From Heliocidaris tuberculata (taxonomy: Eukaryota > Echinodermata > Echinoidea > Camarodonta > Echinometridae): a stretch of 64,000 bases of DNA. Location of the stretch: assembly GCA_025618425.1 (NCBI GenBank), contig CM046832.1:68989707-69053706 (forward strand), written 5' to 3'. Shown here in pieces: positions 54,484 to 64,000 of the stretch. How positions within the stretch are numbered: the first letter of the stretch is position 1; every line of letters starts with the position of its first letter. A program made the translations under genes and the position numbers. The notes below the pieces were generated by a model. The model was given only the letters and a program-made list of their open reading frames with translations. It ran no database searches and had not been told where the DNA came from.

Positions 54484-54681
54484 TAGTCGGAAGGGGGGGG
54501 GGGGGGGGGTTCCCGTGCACCATCCCGAAACATTTTTTTTAACCAACTTTTTTATAATGAGTGAAGTGTCTATTTAATGAATTTTTATGTTCCCATTGCC
54601 AAATCATGTCCCATGGGGTTCAAAATCGGCCATTTTGGCGGCCATCTTGAATTTTTGATGAAGTTCCATAATTAGCATATC

Positions 54682-54930
54682 TTTTCTTCTTCTTCTTCTT
54701 CTTCTTCTTCTTCTTTTAATCTTCAAAGGGCTACGCAGCCTATCACGAAGATGAACTAAAGATTGTAAGCGGTGCGAGGAAGAATAATGTGCCATCTTCA
54801 GACTTATTGAGATGAAAGATGCTTCAGGAGTAGGCCCTGGAAGCACTGTGGATTGTCAGCATGCACTACAGATGCAGGCAGGCTATTCCATTCAGAGATA
54901 CAGCGATGGAAAAATGAAAATTTGTCTAAT
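54682..54930 (-). mobile_element. Insertion in the left arm: (GAA)n-tailed retroposon-like repeat
   Basis: The right arm reads straight through CATATGTTTTGAATTATAC, while the left arm has about 249 extra bases beginning with a (TTC)n run (54684-54717). In the minus sense this is a sequence with a (GAA)n tail, like a short retroposon. It includes GGGCTACGCAGCCTATCACG and GGCTATTCCATTCAGAGATA. No polymerase III boxes were recognised. Confidence 0.6.
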
Positions 54931-55950
54931 TTGAATTAGACATTATGCATGAATAAATAAAACAGCTTTTTTGAGCAACAATAGGATGAGGAATCGATTC
55001 AGAGAGTTATTTTTGTGATTTGAGTATTCTGGATTCCACAAAACATAAAAAAGTGTGAAAAAAGTGATAAAATTTGGCCCCAAAATCGTGCATCCCAACG
55101 TCATCTTATTTTTCAACTATAGTATAAAAACAATGATAGCCTGCTAATTTTTACTAAAATATGTTGAGAGGGATATAATCATGATTTTCATGAATAAATT
55201 TACACAATCGTATACCTTAAAAATGTACTAGTATGGTCAGCTTAATGACACCTCTCAGATTAGGAAATATATGGTTTTCATCCACAATCGAGGCCCATTG
55301 GTTATTGTGTGCGAAACCCCATAGACTTCTGTGTGTTAGAAGCGGCAGTTGAGACGCTTTACCAGCATGATTGGTACGGTTATACGTTGTTATGTGAATA
55401 AATGCACGGAATTCAATTGATTTTTTTTAATAATATACATTGAGTACTTTGTAGTACTCGATGTTTACTCAAAGACAGTAAAATTAATCATTTGAGACCA
55501 AAACGAACATAGATACATACTGCAGTGGATTAAGGTAACGATTCTGTGCTTGTCTCGACGGTTCGTCTGTTTCTCATGCCATGAGCTTCTCATACATGAA
55601 GTCAATGACACCTTTAGTTGGAAAAGTGCCTTTTCCCTTATATATATTTTTTTAATAGAAATATATACATTATGCAATATAGTTTTAGAATAGAGAGTCA
55701 ACAATTTATCAAAAAGATAATGTATTTTTTATTTAAAGATCTTATCACACAATACTTGATATTGACAGCAGTTTTCCCACCCATTTTTGTAATTGATGAG
55801 TGTTCCATGGGGTTTGATGATAAAAATCTTTCAATTATATATTATGACATTTAAAAAAAATTATTTTACTGGGAATGATTTGATGAAATCAATTAATAGC
55901 GTATGCAGTTTTGGAGTAATGGAGATGATTATCTCAAAATTAACTAAGAT

Positions 55951-57512
55951 GTCAGGTTAGAGACATGACAAAGGGAAAGAAGACGCAGAGACGGAGAGAG
56001 ACATGGATAAAACGAGAGGAGAGGTTTAGAGGGGGGAAGGGGGAGGAGAAAGACGGAGAGAGGATGCAGAGGCAGGGGAAACAGGGAGAAAAGAGGATAA
56101 AGGACGTGGGAGGAAGAGGGTGACTGAGAAGGACGGGGAGAGAAAGTAGAGGAGGAGGAGAGAAAAAAGAAGAGAAGGCAAGGCAAGGCAAAACAGGGAA
56201 GAAAGGAGAGACGGGGGGATTATTGAGAGCAAAAGACAGACAGACAGAGTCAGAGAGAGATACAGACAGACAAGCAGAGAGACGGGTAGGGAAGAGTGAG
56301 ATAGTACAAGGGAGTGGGTAGAAAGATGAGAGGGGGAGAGAGAAAGAGTGGGGGGGGGGGAGAGAAAGCGCGCGCTGAGAGGGAAGGATCAAATTAGTGA
56401 TGGACAGAGAGGGGATAAAAAGGGAGAGGAGGGGGGATAGGGAGTGAAAATGGAGACAGAACAGATTACTGAGATGAAAGGGAGAGAAATAGAGTGAGGG
56501 AGAGATAAAGAGACACAGGCATGACAGGGAGGAAATAAGAGGTAGGGATGGATAGAGAGAGAAAGAGAGAGGCATGCAGAGAGAGGGGGGCAGAAAGACA
56601 TACAAACAGACAAGCAGAGAAGGTGGGGAGAAAGGGAAGATGGGTCAAGGAAATGGGTGGGAGGGGAGTACGTGAGGGGGAGAAAGAGTGATAGCAGCGA
56701 TTTAAGAGAAGGAGGGGAAAGAAGATGGGCAGACGGAGAGAGAGAGGGAGAAAGAGTGATAGCAGCGATTTAAGAGGAGGGGAAAGAAGATGGGCAGACG
56801 GAGAGAGAGAGGGAGAAAGAGTGATAGCAGCGATTTAAGAGAAGGAGGGGAAAGAAGATGGGCAGACGGAGAGAGAGAGGGAGGAAATGGGGGAAGGGGA
56901 ATAGAAAGACAGACAGAAACAGAAAGAAGTGGGAGAGGAGACAGGAGAGCGATGTAGACAGAGAACGACAGTCATGACAGTGGAGAGAGTAGGAGGGGGA
57001 GAAGGAGGGCAAAGAGAGACATCGAAGGTACAGACGGGCATGGTTAAGAGAGAAGTACCGAAAGAAAGAGAGAGAGAGAGAGCTGAGGGGAAGGAGAGAA
57101 CAAAAGATAGACAGAGCAAGATGATAACAGAGAGACAGAGAGAGAAAAGCAGAGAGGGAGAGATGGACAAGGACAAACATATAGGGTGAAATAGGGGATG
57201 GAGTTTAGACAGAAACAGAGATGAGAGAGAGATGGTGCATAGACAGAAAGACAGAACATATGAAGGAAGAAGGTGGACATGGAGAGACTTGGAAGATAAA
57301 TAGAGGAAAGTAGGATAGCTACGAACATAAAAGAAGAGTGCGGGAAAGAGAGAGGGGGTGGAGAAAGGGAGATCGAGAGGGAAGAAGAGGAAGAACAGAG
57401 ACAGGGAGTGAGAAATAGAGAGAGGGAGAATTGAGAAAGAAAAGGGAAGTGTGCAAGAGACGAGAACAGAGAGAGAGAGAGAGAGAGAGGTGGCACGGGA
57501 GAGGAGAGATGA
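55951..57512 (+). repeat. 1.5-kb polypurine tract with a 66-bp tandem repeat
   Basis: The plus strand is almost entirely A and G with scattered single pyrimidines. GATAGCAGCGATTTAAGAG recurs at about 56690, 56757 and 56822, so three copies of a unit of about 66 bp are embedded (56690-56885). A homopurine strand of this length can form triplex DNA. Long Ser/Leu/Pro-rich ORFs on the other strand are compositional artefacts. Confidence 0.9.
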
Positions 57513-58309
57513 AGATAATGCTAAAAAAAGGATGATGTCAACAAACTTATGCATAATACTCTTACTACGAGTAATCACAATATGCAAGTACTATGATCCA
57601 CCGTCATCACAAAAAATAATCATCATCACTATCAAAGAAAATAATGGGCAAAGAAACATAGACAAATCATCATTACCAGCATGTAAAGCAAACATTCAGC
57701 AAACAATTTAGATAAATTAGAAAATTATACGGAATTATAATTATTATGGATATCTTTATGTGCGTATAAGGCGGGAAGGGGGGGGGGGGGAGTAATGGAC
57801 TGCATCACCCCCAAGAATGTGAAATTACCTATAATGGCGCCGACACCTTATATTCAGGTAACTGTAACCTCATATTCTGTCAGGGAGGTGATTTTACTTA
57901 TAAAGAAAATCTGGATCATGTACTTAGGCTTAACTTTCTGTAACTTTATTTATCCATCTGAAAATGTACTTAACCTTGCCATTCGGATACATTTTGCTCC
58001 TGAGTATCTTTACAAAGTGGTATACCTACGTTTATGAATCATGAAATTATCCTTTCAGCGCATTCCAAAATGACATTAAAGATAATCATTTATGTTCGCT
58101 GGTAAATCTGTTCTTCCAGGGTAAATTCTGGGACCCAAACTATCTCCCTCTAATTACTAATATCAAGGTGTGTTCTGTGTTAAAGACTTCAGGCATATTT
58201 CTATCTTAAACAACGAAATTTTGTTATTCTTAAACCATTTCGTTACGTACAGCATTATTGACAAATATCATATGAATTTTTAAGCACTAATGTATGCTTG
58301 AACCATACG
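57513..58309. other. Core of the giant foldback, right of the purine tract
   Basis: AT-rich, with a G-run at 57777-57791. An 80-codon ORF at 57795-58037 has no recognisable domain. No gene is supported. Confidence 0.5.
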
Positions 58310-58627
58310 TCTATGGTTTGAACATGCATGAATCTCACCAATCATATTGGGAGAATGTTCGAAACGTGCCTTCTCTAACACGCAAACGTTACCCTAATCT
58401 ATATACTGCAATGCGTATCTACGTTCGATTTGGTCTCAAATGATTAATTTTACTGTCTTTGATTCTAAAACATCAAGCACTACAAAGCATATTCAATGTA
58501 CACTATGAAAATCAGTTAAATTTTATGCATTTATGCCCATAACTCAACGTATAACTCTTACCAAACATGCTGGTAAAGCGTCTCAATATTGTGCCGCTTC
58601 TAACACACTGAAGTCTATAAAAAATTA

Positions 58628-58801
58628 AAAAAACTAAAGTGTTAAATCACCATTTAAAAGGGCCGAGGAGTGACAACGTTTTTAAAATGGTAGATTAACT
58701 CTTTTAAACTGCTGGATTCAGCCTTTATAGTGATGTATTTAGCATGTTAAAAGCGTTAATCTACAATTTTGATGATTTAACATTTTAGTTTTTAGAGTGT
58801 G
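58628..58801. mobile_element. MITE inserted in the right arm of the giant foldback
   Basis: The ends AAAACTAAAATGTTAAATCA (minus sense) and AACTAAAGTGTTAAATCA (plus sense) form an inverted repeat of about 28 bp. The left arm reads CCCCATAGACTTC without interruption, so the empty site is known. The interior is AT-rich and non-coding. Confidence 0.75.
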
Positions 58802-59386
58802 GGGTTTCGCACACAATAGCCAAAGGGCCTCGATTGTGCATGAAAACGCATATGACAGGTGTCATTAAGCTGACCATTACTGGTACATTTTAAGGTATAT
58901 GTGTAAATTTATGCATTGAAATCATGATTATATCCCTCTCAACATAATTTAGTAAAAATTAGCAGGTTATCATTGTTTTTACTAGTTGGAAAACTATCAT
59001 TACGTTAGGATGCACGATTTTTTGTGCAAATTTTATCACTTTTTTTCACACTTTTTGATGTTTTGTGGAATCCAGGTTACTCAAATCACAAAAATAACTT
59101 TCTGAATTGATTCCTCATCCTATTATTACTCAAAAAGCTGTTTTATTTATTCATGCATGATGTATAATTCAAAACATATGCTAATTATGGAATTTCACTC
59201 ATCAGAAATTCGAGATGGCCGCCAAAATGGCCGATTTTGAACCCCATGGGACACGATTTGGCAAAGAGAACATAAAAATTCATTAACTAGACACGGGAAC
59301 CCCCCTTTCCGACTAGACTTTACACATACATATACAATGTATATGCTGTAAATCATCATCATGATATCTGATTACATTTCAAGATG

Positions 59387-59392
59387 TTTATT
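59387..59392 (-). promoter_or_regulatory. Candidate polyadenylation signal after the fibronectin gene stop
   Basis: TTTATT on plus reads AATAAA on the gene strand, 24 bases after the TGA at 59417-59419. If used, the 3' UTR would be only about 50 bases; this supports the hydrophobic exon being terminal, but a signal this short can occur by chance in AT-rich DNA. Confidence 0.4.
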
Positions 59393-59416
59393 CAATATCC
59401 ATTTTAATCATTCTTC

Positions 59417-60166
59417 TCACCAGAAAAGCAAAGCAGCAGCCATAGCTATAAAGAGAAGGGCTGTACTGACTCCGAACAGAATCCAGCTCACAAGAGAAGC
59501 GTCACAGCCTGTTTCGGAAAGACATAAAGGCACATGAAAGATATTTTCTTGTCTACCGCTACGACTGAGTGAAGAAAATATGATTAATGATAGTCTTTAA
59601 TGATAATGATAATAATCCGTTTTAAGCGTTTTCATGCGCTTTCGGAAAACAGAGGGTATAGGGGCCAGGATATTGTCCGGTGTAATGTGTTCGCTGCACG
59701 CTAGTCACATCATTATTATTGAACAGGGTCTACATTTTTTCAAAAGAAATACTGCAAATTGCTCGACGTACACCCCAATGAAAAACATTATCACTTATCA
59801 CAGTATATTTAAACATTTGGTGGTAATTAAACCGCAAATTCTTACCTAAACTCGATGTCCTTGCTCTGGCTATTGGTCCCATAGGACCCATTCCGCCCAA
59901 GTCTTCCCTGATCGCTGCCACACTAAAACTGTATTCCGTATCTGGATCTAAACCAGTCACAGTCACATTGAAGTTCGGTTGATTTAGTTCCATCACACGA
60001 ACAGTCTGGCTAGGTTTTGCCAATTTAAGTGGTCTAACAGAGATGTTGTAGGCAATGACCGGTCCATCGCCGATGTTGACCAACGTGTTCCATCGTGTCC
60101 AAACAACGGTGATAAAATCAGTGCCGAGATTCATAACACTTGGGTAAGAACTTAACACTGGAAGCT
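59417..60166 (-). CDS. 3' end of a fibronectin type III cell-surface protein gene (two exons)
   Basis: Exons in transcript order are 60166-59846 (321 bp) and 59508-59417. The first has a CATACAG acceptor, a GTAAGA donor and phase 1 at both ends, as is typical of exons encoding whole fibronectin III modules. It reads LPVLSSYPSV and then the fold motifs ITVVWTRWN, IAYNISVRPL and the hallmark LDPDTEYSFSVAAI. The second exon (acceptor AAACAG) encodes CDAS and then about 22 hydrophobic residues (WILFGVSTALLFIAMAAALL), ending FW and TGA. This suits a GPI-attachment signal or a membrane anchor with almost no cytoplasmic tail. Alternatively a GTGAGA donor at 59420 splices to a cytoplasmic exon not seen here. 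Further exons must lie above 60166, beyond the window or unrecognised. The family member cannot be named. Confidence 0.8.
59509..59845. other. Intron of the fibronectin gene
   Basis: 337 bp, GT-AG. It includes ATGATAATGATAATAATCCG and AAGCGTTTTCATGCGCTTTC, pieces of the TATATAGCGCC-type dispersed repeat. Confidence 0.7.
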
Positions 60167-60412
60167 CTGTATGGAATTGGCATGTATAAATGATTGCTAA
60201 ATATTTATGATAAATCTATTTTTTCAATGGAAGGCACTACTAATTGAGAGGGAGAAGTAAAAAAAACAACATTGATATGGATGGGGGGGGGGGCACTCAA
60301 CATATTGGACAGACGAGTATGTACGGCTTTGACGACCCCCCTTTTCAACGGCCGATTGCCGTTCTCAAGATACCCGAATTTCCATAAACTGCCGTTCTCA
60401 CCCTTCTTAAAG
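60167..60412. other. Upstream intron sequence with short repeat pieces
   Basis: AT-rich, then a G-run at 60283-60293. GTTCTCAAGATACCCGA at 60361-60377 recurs at 62646-62662, flanking the two inverted-repeat elements between. Confidence 0.5.
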
Positions 60413-60897
60413 GGGGTACCCAATGCTGAAACAATGTTAGTTCATTTAAAAGATCATGATTTTATTAGAAGAAAATCATCTGCCTTAAATTTTTTTTTTA
60501 ATTCATGTTGCCAGAAAATCCCCGAAATATGGTAAGATTTCAGGATATTTTGGCCCCTCAGCTGTGTCCCAATTTCAGCTAGGTAACCACAATGACGTCA
60601 AAGTGGTTACCTTGTCGCGCAATTATAGCAAAATGCGCGCAAGGTATAATGCATTTTGTACAGTCTAGCGCGCAACACATCTGCAATACGCGAACCTGGG
60701 TAACCACTTTGACGTCATTGTGGTTACCTAGCTGAAATTGGGACACAGCTGAGGGGCCAAAATATCCTGAAGTCTTACCATATTTCGGGGATTTTTCTGG
60801 CAACACGAATTTTTAAAAAACTTAAGGCAGATGATTTTCTTCTAATAAAATCATGATCTTTTAAATGAACTAACATTGTTTCAGCATTGGGTACCCC
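60413..60897. mobile_element. Foldback element with about 190-bp nearly identical arms
   Basis: The left arm begins GGGGTACCCAATGCTGAAAC and the right arm ends GTTTCAGCATTGGGTACCCC. The arms stay almost identical through TGACGTCAAAGTGGTTACC, with a spacer of about 100 bp (60614-60700) that includes GCGCGCAAGG. The few differences (CACGAA/CATGAA and a short A-run change) suggest recent origin. A CRE-like TGACGTCA does not quite form, but TGACGT is present in each arm. Confidence 0.9.
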
Positions 60898-61049
60898 GGC
60901 CACCGCACACCTTACGATCGGTCTGCGATCCGAGTTTCAGAAGAAAAATGTAATATCATTAGACTCTGTGAAAAAGTTTAACCCTAAAACGCGCAGAAAG
61001 TGCTACACGAACCGAGAGTCCTCCTCTACACTTGTCTAGTAGTGTAACC

Positions 61050-61640
61050 CCGGCGGCCTATGGGGGGCCGTTGGTGCCATTATTATGTGCAACTATACAA
61101 CTATACGCCTATCGAGTAGATGCATAGTTGCATAGTTGTATAGTTGTACAGTTTTAACCAATCAGAACACAGGAAACTATACAACTATACAACTATACAA
61201 CTATGCAACTATGCAACTATGCAACTATGCAACTATGCAACTATGCAACTATGCAACTATACGGCTATGGCGGAACAGACTCAACTGCCATAGCTGTATA
61301 GTTTCCTGTGTTCTGATTGGTCAAAACTATACAACTATGCAACTATACAACTATACAACTATGCACCTATTCCATAGCTGCATAGTTGTACAGTTGTACG
61401 TCATTTATGGCAACTGTACAGGCATTGGATAGCTGCATAGTTGTATGGTTGCATAGTTGTATAGTTGTATAGTTGCATAGTTGCATAGTTGTATAGTTGT
61501 ATAGTTTCCTGTGTTCTGATTGGTTAAAACTGTACAACTATGCAACTATGCAACTATGCAACTATGCATCTACTCGATAGGCGTATAGTTGTATAGTTGT
61601 ACATAATAATGGCACCAACGGTCCCCCGTAGCGGCCGGCC
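61050..61640. repeat. Mirror-image foldback of GCAACTAT / GTTGTATA octamers
   Basis: Outer arms (CCGTTGGTGCCATTATTATG at 61068; CATAATAATGGCACCAACGG ending 61621) are nearly identical reverse complements. Inside, runs of the octamer GCAACTAT or ACAACTAT on one strand alternate with blocks in the reverse orientation (CATAGTTG). AACCAATCAGAACACAGGAA occurs at about 61154 and in reverse near 61298 and 61508. Every part of the strand can therefore pair with some other part. Confidence 0.88.
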
Positions 61641-61887
61641 CGGGCCGCGCCGGGGATGCGTGCAGGCTGGTGTGCGTGTGTGCAGTGCTCCCAGTTATAA
61701 CTATACCTGATTGGATGCTAAAAGTGCTACCGTTTCCTCTCGACGAATAAGAATCATTGTTACATGAACATTGAGCTGAAAATATCTATTTTCAGAAACC
61801 GTCCGAAGAAAATTGATACCACACTCCATTGATATTTGGCAGGCCATTGATTGTACCAACTACTTGCCAAAATAGGGGAAATGGGCA

Positions 61888-62083
61888 CAATCTCCATTGA
61901 CAAGCTGAAAAAGTTGAAATTCGAATGTCAAAAGTGCAATCTCCATTGACAAGCTGAAAAAGTTGAAATTCGAATGTCAAAAGTGCAATCTCCATTGACA
62001 AGCTGAAAAAGTTGAAATTCGAATGTCAAAAGTGCAATCTCCATTGACAAGCTGAAAAAGTTGAAATTCGAATGTCAAAAGTG
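61888..62083. repeat. 49-bp minisatellite, four identical units
   Basis: The unit starts CAATCTCCATTGACAAGCTG and continues AAAAAGTTGAAATTCGAATG, starting at 61888, 61937, 61986 and 62035. The copies are essentially identical, so expansion was recent. As 49 is not a multiple of three it is not coding. Confidence 0.93.
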
Positions 62084-62712
62084 CAGCTCTTTCCTCTATT
62101 AGAATAATAGCAAATTTGGTAGCATTTTAAGCAAAACATTTTAAACTTTCAAAAACTGTCCGAAGTTTTGTGAAAAACATGACTTATTTTACGTAATTAT
62201 AGTCATTTCATCAAAAAGCGCTGTTTTTGATGTTCATTTTCCGTGTTAAACGGAATTCTGCGGGGCTATGGAGCAGATGCGCGCAACTTTTCCATATAAA
62301 AAACGAAATATATTTTTGACTGAGGGTCTAAATAGTAATACAGATATCAAAATCGAATTTACGGCCTTTGCCGAGTTTTCTAGTCGGTGGAATGGCCAAA
62401 TCGGCTCCGAGTCGTAGTGACGTCCCAAAAATCGTATGACTGCCTAAGATTTGAAACTAATTTTTCCCTTATTCCCTGTAGAAAGCTGACAGCTCACCAA
62501 AACCCTATGTTTAGTATTCTTATTACTTTTCAGAACCTGAATATGGTAGATTTCATTTCTTAAAATGCCAATATTTCATGCCATAGCGATTTATTTCACA
62601 AATCGGATCGCAGACCGATCGTAAGGTGTGCGCTGGCCTTAATGCGTTCTCAAGATACCCGATCGGATCAAAAACGCTCGTCTCTGACTCGTCTCTGACT
62701 TTGATTTGATTT

Positions 62713-63400
62713 GCCAGAATGTCAAAGCTTTCGCGCTTCACGCGGGAAGGGGAAACTCCCCCTCCCTGCGCGCCCACCATGCCCACCGCTGTTACATAAA
62801 GTGCAGCATTGCGTCCAAATAATTGAAAAGCAGTCAGGGCATCGAACTAACTTTTCGCCTGAAAAAAAAAGGTGCTACACGAGCCGTTATCTTTCTCTCA
62901 AATATGCCAGAACGTCAAAGCTTTCGCGCTTCGCACGGAAAGGAAGAAACTCCCCCTCGATACCTGTGCCCACCCCTTTTACATACAGTGCAATATTGCG
63001 CCCAAATAATTGAAAAGCAGTCAAGGCGTCGAACTAACTTTTCGCCTAAAAAAACAGGTGCTACACGAGCCGTCATCTTTCTCTCAAATTTGCCAGAACG
63101 TCAAAGCTTTCGCGCTTCGAGCGGGAAGAGGGACCCCCCCCCCCCCCCCCCCCCCCCCCCGAGCGCCCACCGCTGTTACAGGCAGTGCAGTATTGCGTCA
63201 AAATTACTGAAAAGCAGTCAGGGCGTCGAACTAACTTTCCTCCTGAAAAAGTTGCTACGAGCCGTTATCTTTCTCTCGAATTTGCTCAAACGTCAAAGCT
63301 TTCGAGCTTTGCGCGGGAGGGGGGGGGGAACTTCACCCTCCCTGCACCCAACCCCCCTGCAAGGGAACACGCTTCGCGTGCTCATCAGCAATTTCGCACG
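62713..63400 (+). repeat. Tandem array of about 190-bp units
   Basis: Four units begin at 62713, 62906, 63092 and 63284 with GCCAGAACGTCAAAGCTTTC. Each has GGGAAG plus a C-rich run, CAGTCAGGGCGTCGAACTAA, and GAGCCGTTATCTTTCTCTC. The long C-run is at 63127-63160. The array at 38403-38890 is the same family in reverse. The ORFs through it are repeat translations. Confidence 0.9.
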
Positions 63401-63451
63401 TTTCGCGTGCTCACAACCGCCCCCTAAAATGAAATCCTGGCTACGCGGCTG
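63401..63451 (+). mobile_element. Right terminus of a hAT-type element
   Basis: TCCTGGCTACGCGGCTG matches the right end of the 362-bp element (TCCTGGCTACGCCACTG). A matching left end and the 8-bp duplication (expected CCTAGCGA) were not found, so the 190-bp array may be internal to a truncated element. Confidence 0.5.
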
Positions 63452-64000
63452 CCTAGCGACGCCCTTATTTACACTTCTTATTGAAATGTTCCCACTTAAA
63501 TGATCCCAGATTAAGAATGTTCTCTAAACTTAACATGATCTTAATTGATCTTTAAAACCTGAACGAAGAAGAGAATTTTAAACTATATTATGTCAAATAA
63601 CGAAACAGACATAAACACAATAATAATCTTAAGAATAAGCGAAATGTATCACAAACGATCAGACCTGCTGAAAAGAAATAAATCGTAAAATCAACATATT
63701 GCCCCCCCCCCCCAGATGCACAATCACATCTCTGGGTAGAGAGCAGGTAGAGAATATTTGAGCACCGATGCGGCCATATTAATCTTGGTCTATATTACGT
63801 ACGCGTAACGCGCTAAATGAATATTCATGACCTAGTCCAGGCGGTCGTAATCGCGCAATAGTGCTAATTATAGTGCCTTGGTGCTCAGGAAACATGTGCT
63901 AAACGTTTCCTTGAAAATCTTGAAAATTTTGTTTTAAATGAACTTTATTTACGTCTCAATATTGTCATAAACATCACTTCATCTAAACACTGACTTTGAT
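63452..64000. other. Window end, no gene seen
   Basis: AT-rich, with a C-run at 63703-63714 and ACGTACGCGTAACGCGC near 63798. No coding exon or repeat structure is recognised. Confidence 0.5.

Larger units (their letters stand above)
54484..59315. mobile_element. Giant foldback element, about 4.8 kb, arms of about 1 kb
   Basis: The outer ends are TAGTCGGAAGGGGGG and CCCCCCTTTCCGACTA. Arms (about 54484-55620 and 58310-59315) match as reverse complements along their length: GGCCATTTTGGCGGCCATCT and AGATGGCCGCCAAAATGGCC, GTTGAGAGGGATATAATCAT and ATGATTATATCCCTCTCAAC, GTAAAATTAATCATTTGAGA and TCTCAAATGATTAATTTTAC. The core (55620-58310) is dominated by a polypurine tract. No transposase is found. 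Each arm carries an insertion the other lacks (54682-54930 and 58628-58801). The right end lies about 100 bp from the stop codon of the fibronectin gene. A TA may be duplicated at the ends. Confidence 0.87.
60898..62638. mobile_element. Inverted-repeat element of 1741 bp with about 38-bp ends
   Basis: The ends GGCCACCGCACACCTTACGA and TCGTAAGGTGTGCGCTGGCC continue as CGATCGGTCTGCGATCCGA and its mirror. It directly abuts the foldback at 60413-60897. It encloses the octamer foldback (61050-61640), the 49-bp minisatellite (61888-62083) and AT-rich sequence. No transposase is found. The superfamily is undetermined. Confidence 0.8.

Noticed and set aside
55952..57587. Long Ser/Leu/Pro-rich ORFs (up to 250 codons) on the minus strand
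   Set aside because: They are the complement of a polypurine tract, which lacks stops in several frames; composition is pure CT-repeat translation with no domain, start context or splice sites.
57795..58037. 80-codon ORF with a hydrophobic middle
   Set aside because: Lies within the core of a foldback element; no start context, homology or flanking exon supports it.
61136..61432. 98-codon ORF with YNYATMQL repeats
   Set aside because: Translation of the GCAACTAT octamer array; the reverse-oriented blocks break any consistent frame.
62711..63503. 226-codon ORF over the 190-bp units
   Set aside because: The unit lengths (193, 186, 192) change frame between copies and the C-run of over 30 bases encodes only Pro; it is repeat DNA.

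Overview
This is a eukaryotic, repeat-saturated genomic window, most likely from a sea urchin or another ambulacrarian marine invertebrate. The evidence is a spliced animal gene with short exons and very long introns, fibronectin type III exons with phase 1-1 boundaries, L1-like and CR1-like LINE remnants, a tRNA-derived SINE, and dispersed repeats that I associate from general knowledge with echinoderm genomes (TATATAGCGCC-type repeats and 150-bp tandem arrays ending in GGACGGACGGAC). The species is an inference; nothing here names it.

Two protein-coding genes can be supported, both on the minus strand. The first is a complete gene for mitochondrial 3-hydroxyacyl-CoA dehydrogenase type 2 / 17-beta-HSD10 (HSD17B10). 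It has four coding exons (27550-27573, 9594-9758, 8682-9084, 5266-5456) that encode 260 residues. Its first intron is about 17.8 kb and is a nest of transposons. The second is the 3' end of a cell-surface gene: one fibronectin type III exon (59846-60166) followed by a hydrophobic C-terminal exon (59417-59508). Everything else is mobile or repetitive DNA, or unassigned.

Layout: 1-5200 holds small inverted-repeat elements and a 155-bp tandem array. 5266-27573 is HSD17B10; intron 3 carries a second 150-bp array, and intron 1 carries an L1-like LINE (ORF1 intact, ORF2 broken) inserted into a third array, a hAT-type element with an 8-bp target duplication, a Mutator-like foldback with a 9-bp target duplication, and a three-copy local duplication. 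The sequence just upstream of HSD17B10 is an ACGT-rich element with a consensus CRE. 28000-48600 is intergenic, with many G/C homopolymers, hairpin MITEs, an array of self-complementary dodecamers, an 800-bp direct duplication, a Harbinger-like element made of 11-bp words, and minisatellite-like GGGGCACTTAT repeats. 48625-50265 is a CR1-like reverse transcriptase relic split by a 362-bp hAT-type element with a perfect 8-bp target duplication. 51487-51886 is a 21-bp minisatellite. 54484-59315 is a 4.8-kb foldback whose arms surround a 1.5-kb polypurine strand. 60413-62638 holds two abutting inverted-repeat elements, one enclosing a mirror-image array of octamers.

I found no operon, CRISPR array, free-standing tRNA gene or rRNA gene. 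The two genes show no functional link. The main biology to follow up is (i) transposon load and promoter capture at HSD17B10 and (ii) several foldback elements built from very short self-complementary words, some with CCAATCA at the core.
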